The notes beneath the pieces are model-generated. The model did not search any database. It was not told the DNA's origin and was given only the letters and a program-made list of their open reading frames with translations. A stretch of 18,747 nucleotides of DNA from Saccoglossus kowalevskii (taxonomy: Eukaryota; Hemichordata; Enteropneusta; Harrimaniidae), in NCBI RefSeq assembly GCF_000003605.2, contig NW_003156736.1, positions 388,199 through 406,945 of the forward strand, read 5' to 3'. Below are positions 18,150 through 18,747 of this stretch, piece after piece (the stretch's first letter is position 1; each line of letters begins with the position of its first letter). The translations under genes and the position numbers were made by a program.

Positions 18150-18747
18150 GTGTTTACATTTTTCATGCAAAAAAACTATCCTGCTACCTTAAGCCGTCAT
18201 AAACACAGATGTAAACATAAGACGTGGCTAAAAGTTCATCACTTCGCGATCATTTGACGTAAAATGGCCAAGGGATGTTAATTATTGTTGATCAATCTCG
18301 TCAAAGATAATAAATGAATTATATAAATACACTAAAGGCTAAAATATAGTGTTTACCGGCAAATTACCACATTCACGCGCCTGAAAAAAAACGCTAATAT
18401 GAACTCAAGATAATATGAGATAATACGTTTTTAATTACCGGATGTAACTTACGCCGCGTAACCTGTTTAGTGCGAACACGGTGTATGTATTACCAGTATA
18501 TCTTCTCTGACTAACAGGCAATCAAACGTAAACCTTCACAGTAGACATGTGTTTATTATTTATTTTTGCTGCATAACAAAGTGCTTGTCCGCCTTTGCCA
18601 TACTGCCATATAACTTCTTGTAGTGTGTTTCAATCAGTTTTTATGTTGTTTGATGTACTAAACTACCCTTTTGCTCAATAATCCTACAACTTAATAGACC
18701 GATGTCTAGAATAATATGTTGACGTACCTTGCTTGCTACGGCTCCAA
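18150..18747. other. Gene-free AT-rich DNA, possibly intronic
   Basis: No open frame of note was found. If the preceding exon is real, this would be the start of its first intron. A run AAGCAAGGTACGT read on the minus strand at the right edge (about 18722-18734) fits a splice donor, but one site alone is not evidence of a gene. Confidence 0.4.

Noticed and set aside
18722-18747. Strong splice-donor consensus on the minus strand at the right edge
   Set aside because: A single AAG|GTACGT match with at most 20 bases of possible exon in the window cannot be distinguished from chance.

Overview
The window looks like intergenic or very gene-poor DNA from a metazoan nuclear genome, most plausibly an invertebrate; I cannot name the species or phylum. 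The reasons are AT-rich unique DNA with few long open frames, no bacterial gene or ribosome-binding organisation, several short non-autonomous DNA transposons flanked by TTAA, complex minisatellites, and three close matches to the core motif of the animal insulator protein CTCF. No protein, rRNA or tRNA gene could be identified by similarity. Almost all open frames of 60-110 codons look like chance or are produced by the repeats.

Layout. 1-2101 is unique DNA with short repeats and a hairpin. A CTCF-like site lies at 2102-2115. A 163 bp TTAA element (family D, copy 1) is at 2778-2940. An unrecognised open frame with an AATAAA just after its stop sits at 4407-4859. A decayed inverted-repeat element is at 5923-6206. 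A small three-copy minisatellite (6988-7063) abuts a TTAA element of family A (7064-7196). A divergent pair of CTCF-like sites follows at 7398-7411 and 7439-7452. The block 7951-9380 is a 32 bp minisatellite whose central 36 monomers form a higher-order repeat of six monomers (192 bp), with blocks of five, six or seven. The stretch 10.4-12.13 kb carries more TTAA-element material: a lone end, a decayed copy, family D copy 2, and directly after it a diverged relative of family A. A second family A copy lies in opposite orientation at 14657-14792. The block 16111-16543 is a 27 bp minisatellite with its own 191 bp higher-order duplication. At 17816-18149 there is a candidate 5' coding exon that needs one frameshift, possibly a pseudogene or a one-base assembly error.

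The two best signals are (1) the two unrelated tandem arrays, 27 bp and 32 bp, that both have a higher-order period of about 191-192 bp, and (2) a set of related CpG-rich TTAA elements sharing an AG(C/G)GSGG...GTCGTC terminus. The divergent CTCF-like pair 40 bp apart is the best regulatory candidate. There is no set of genes that can be said to work together here.
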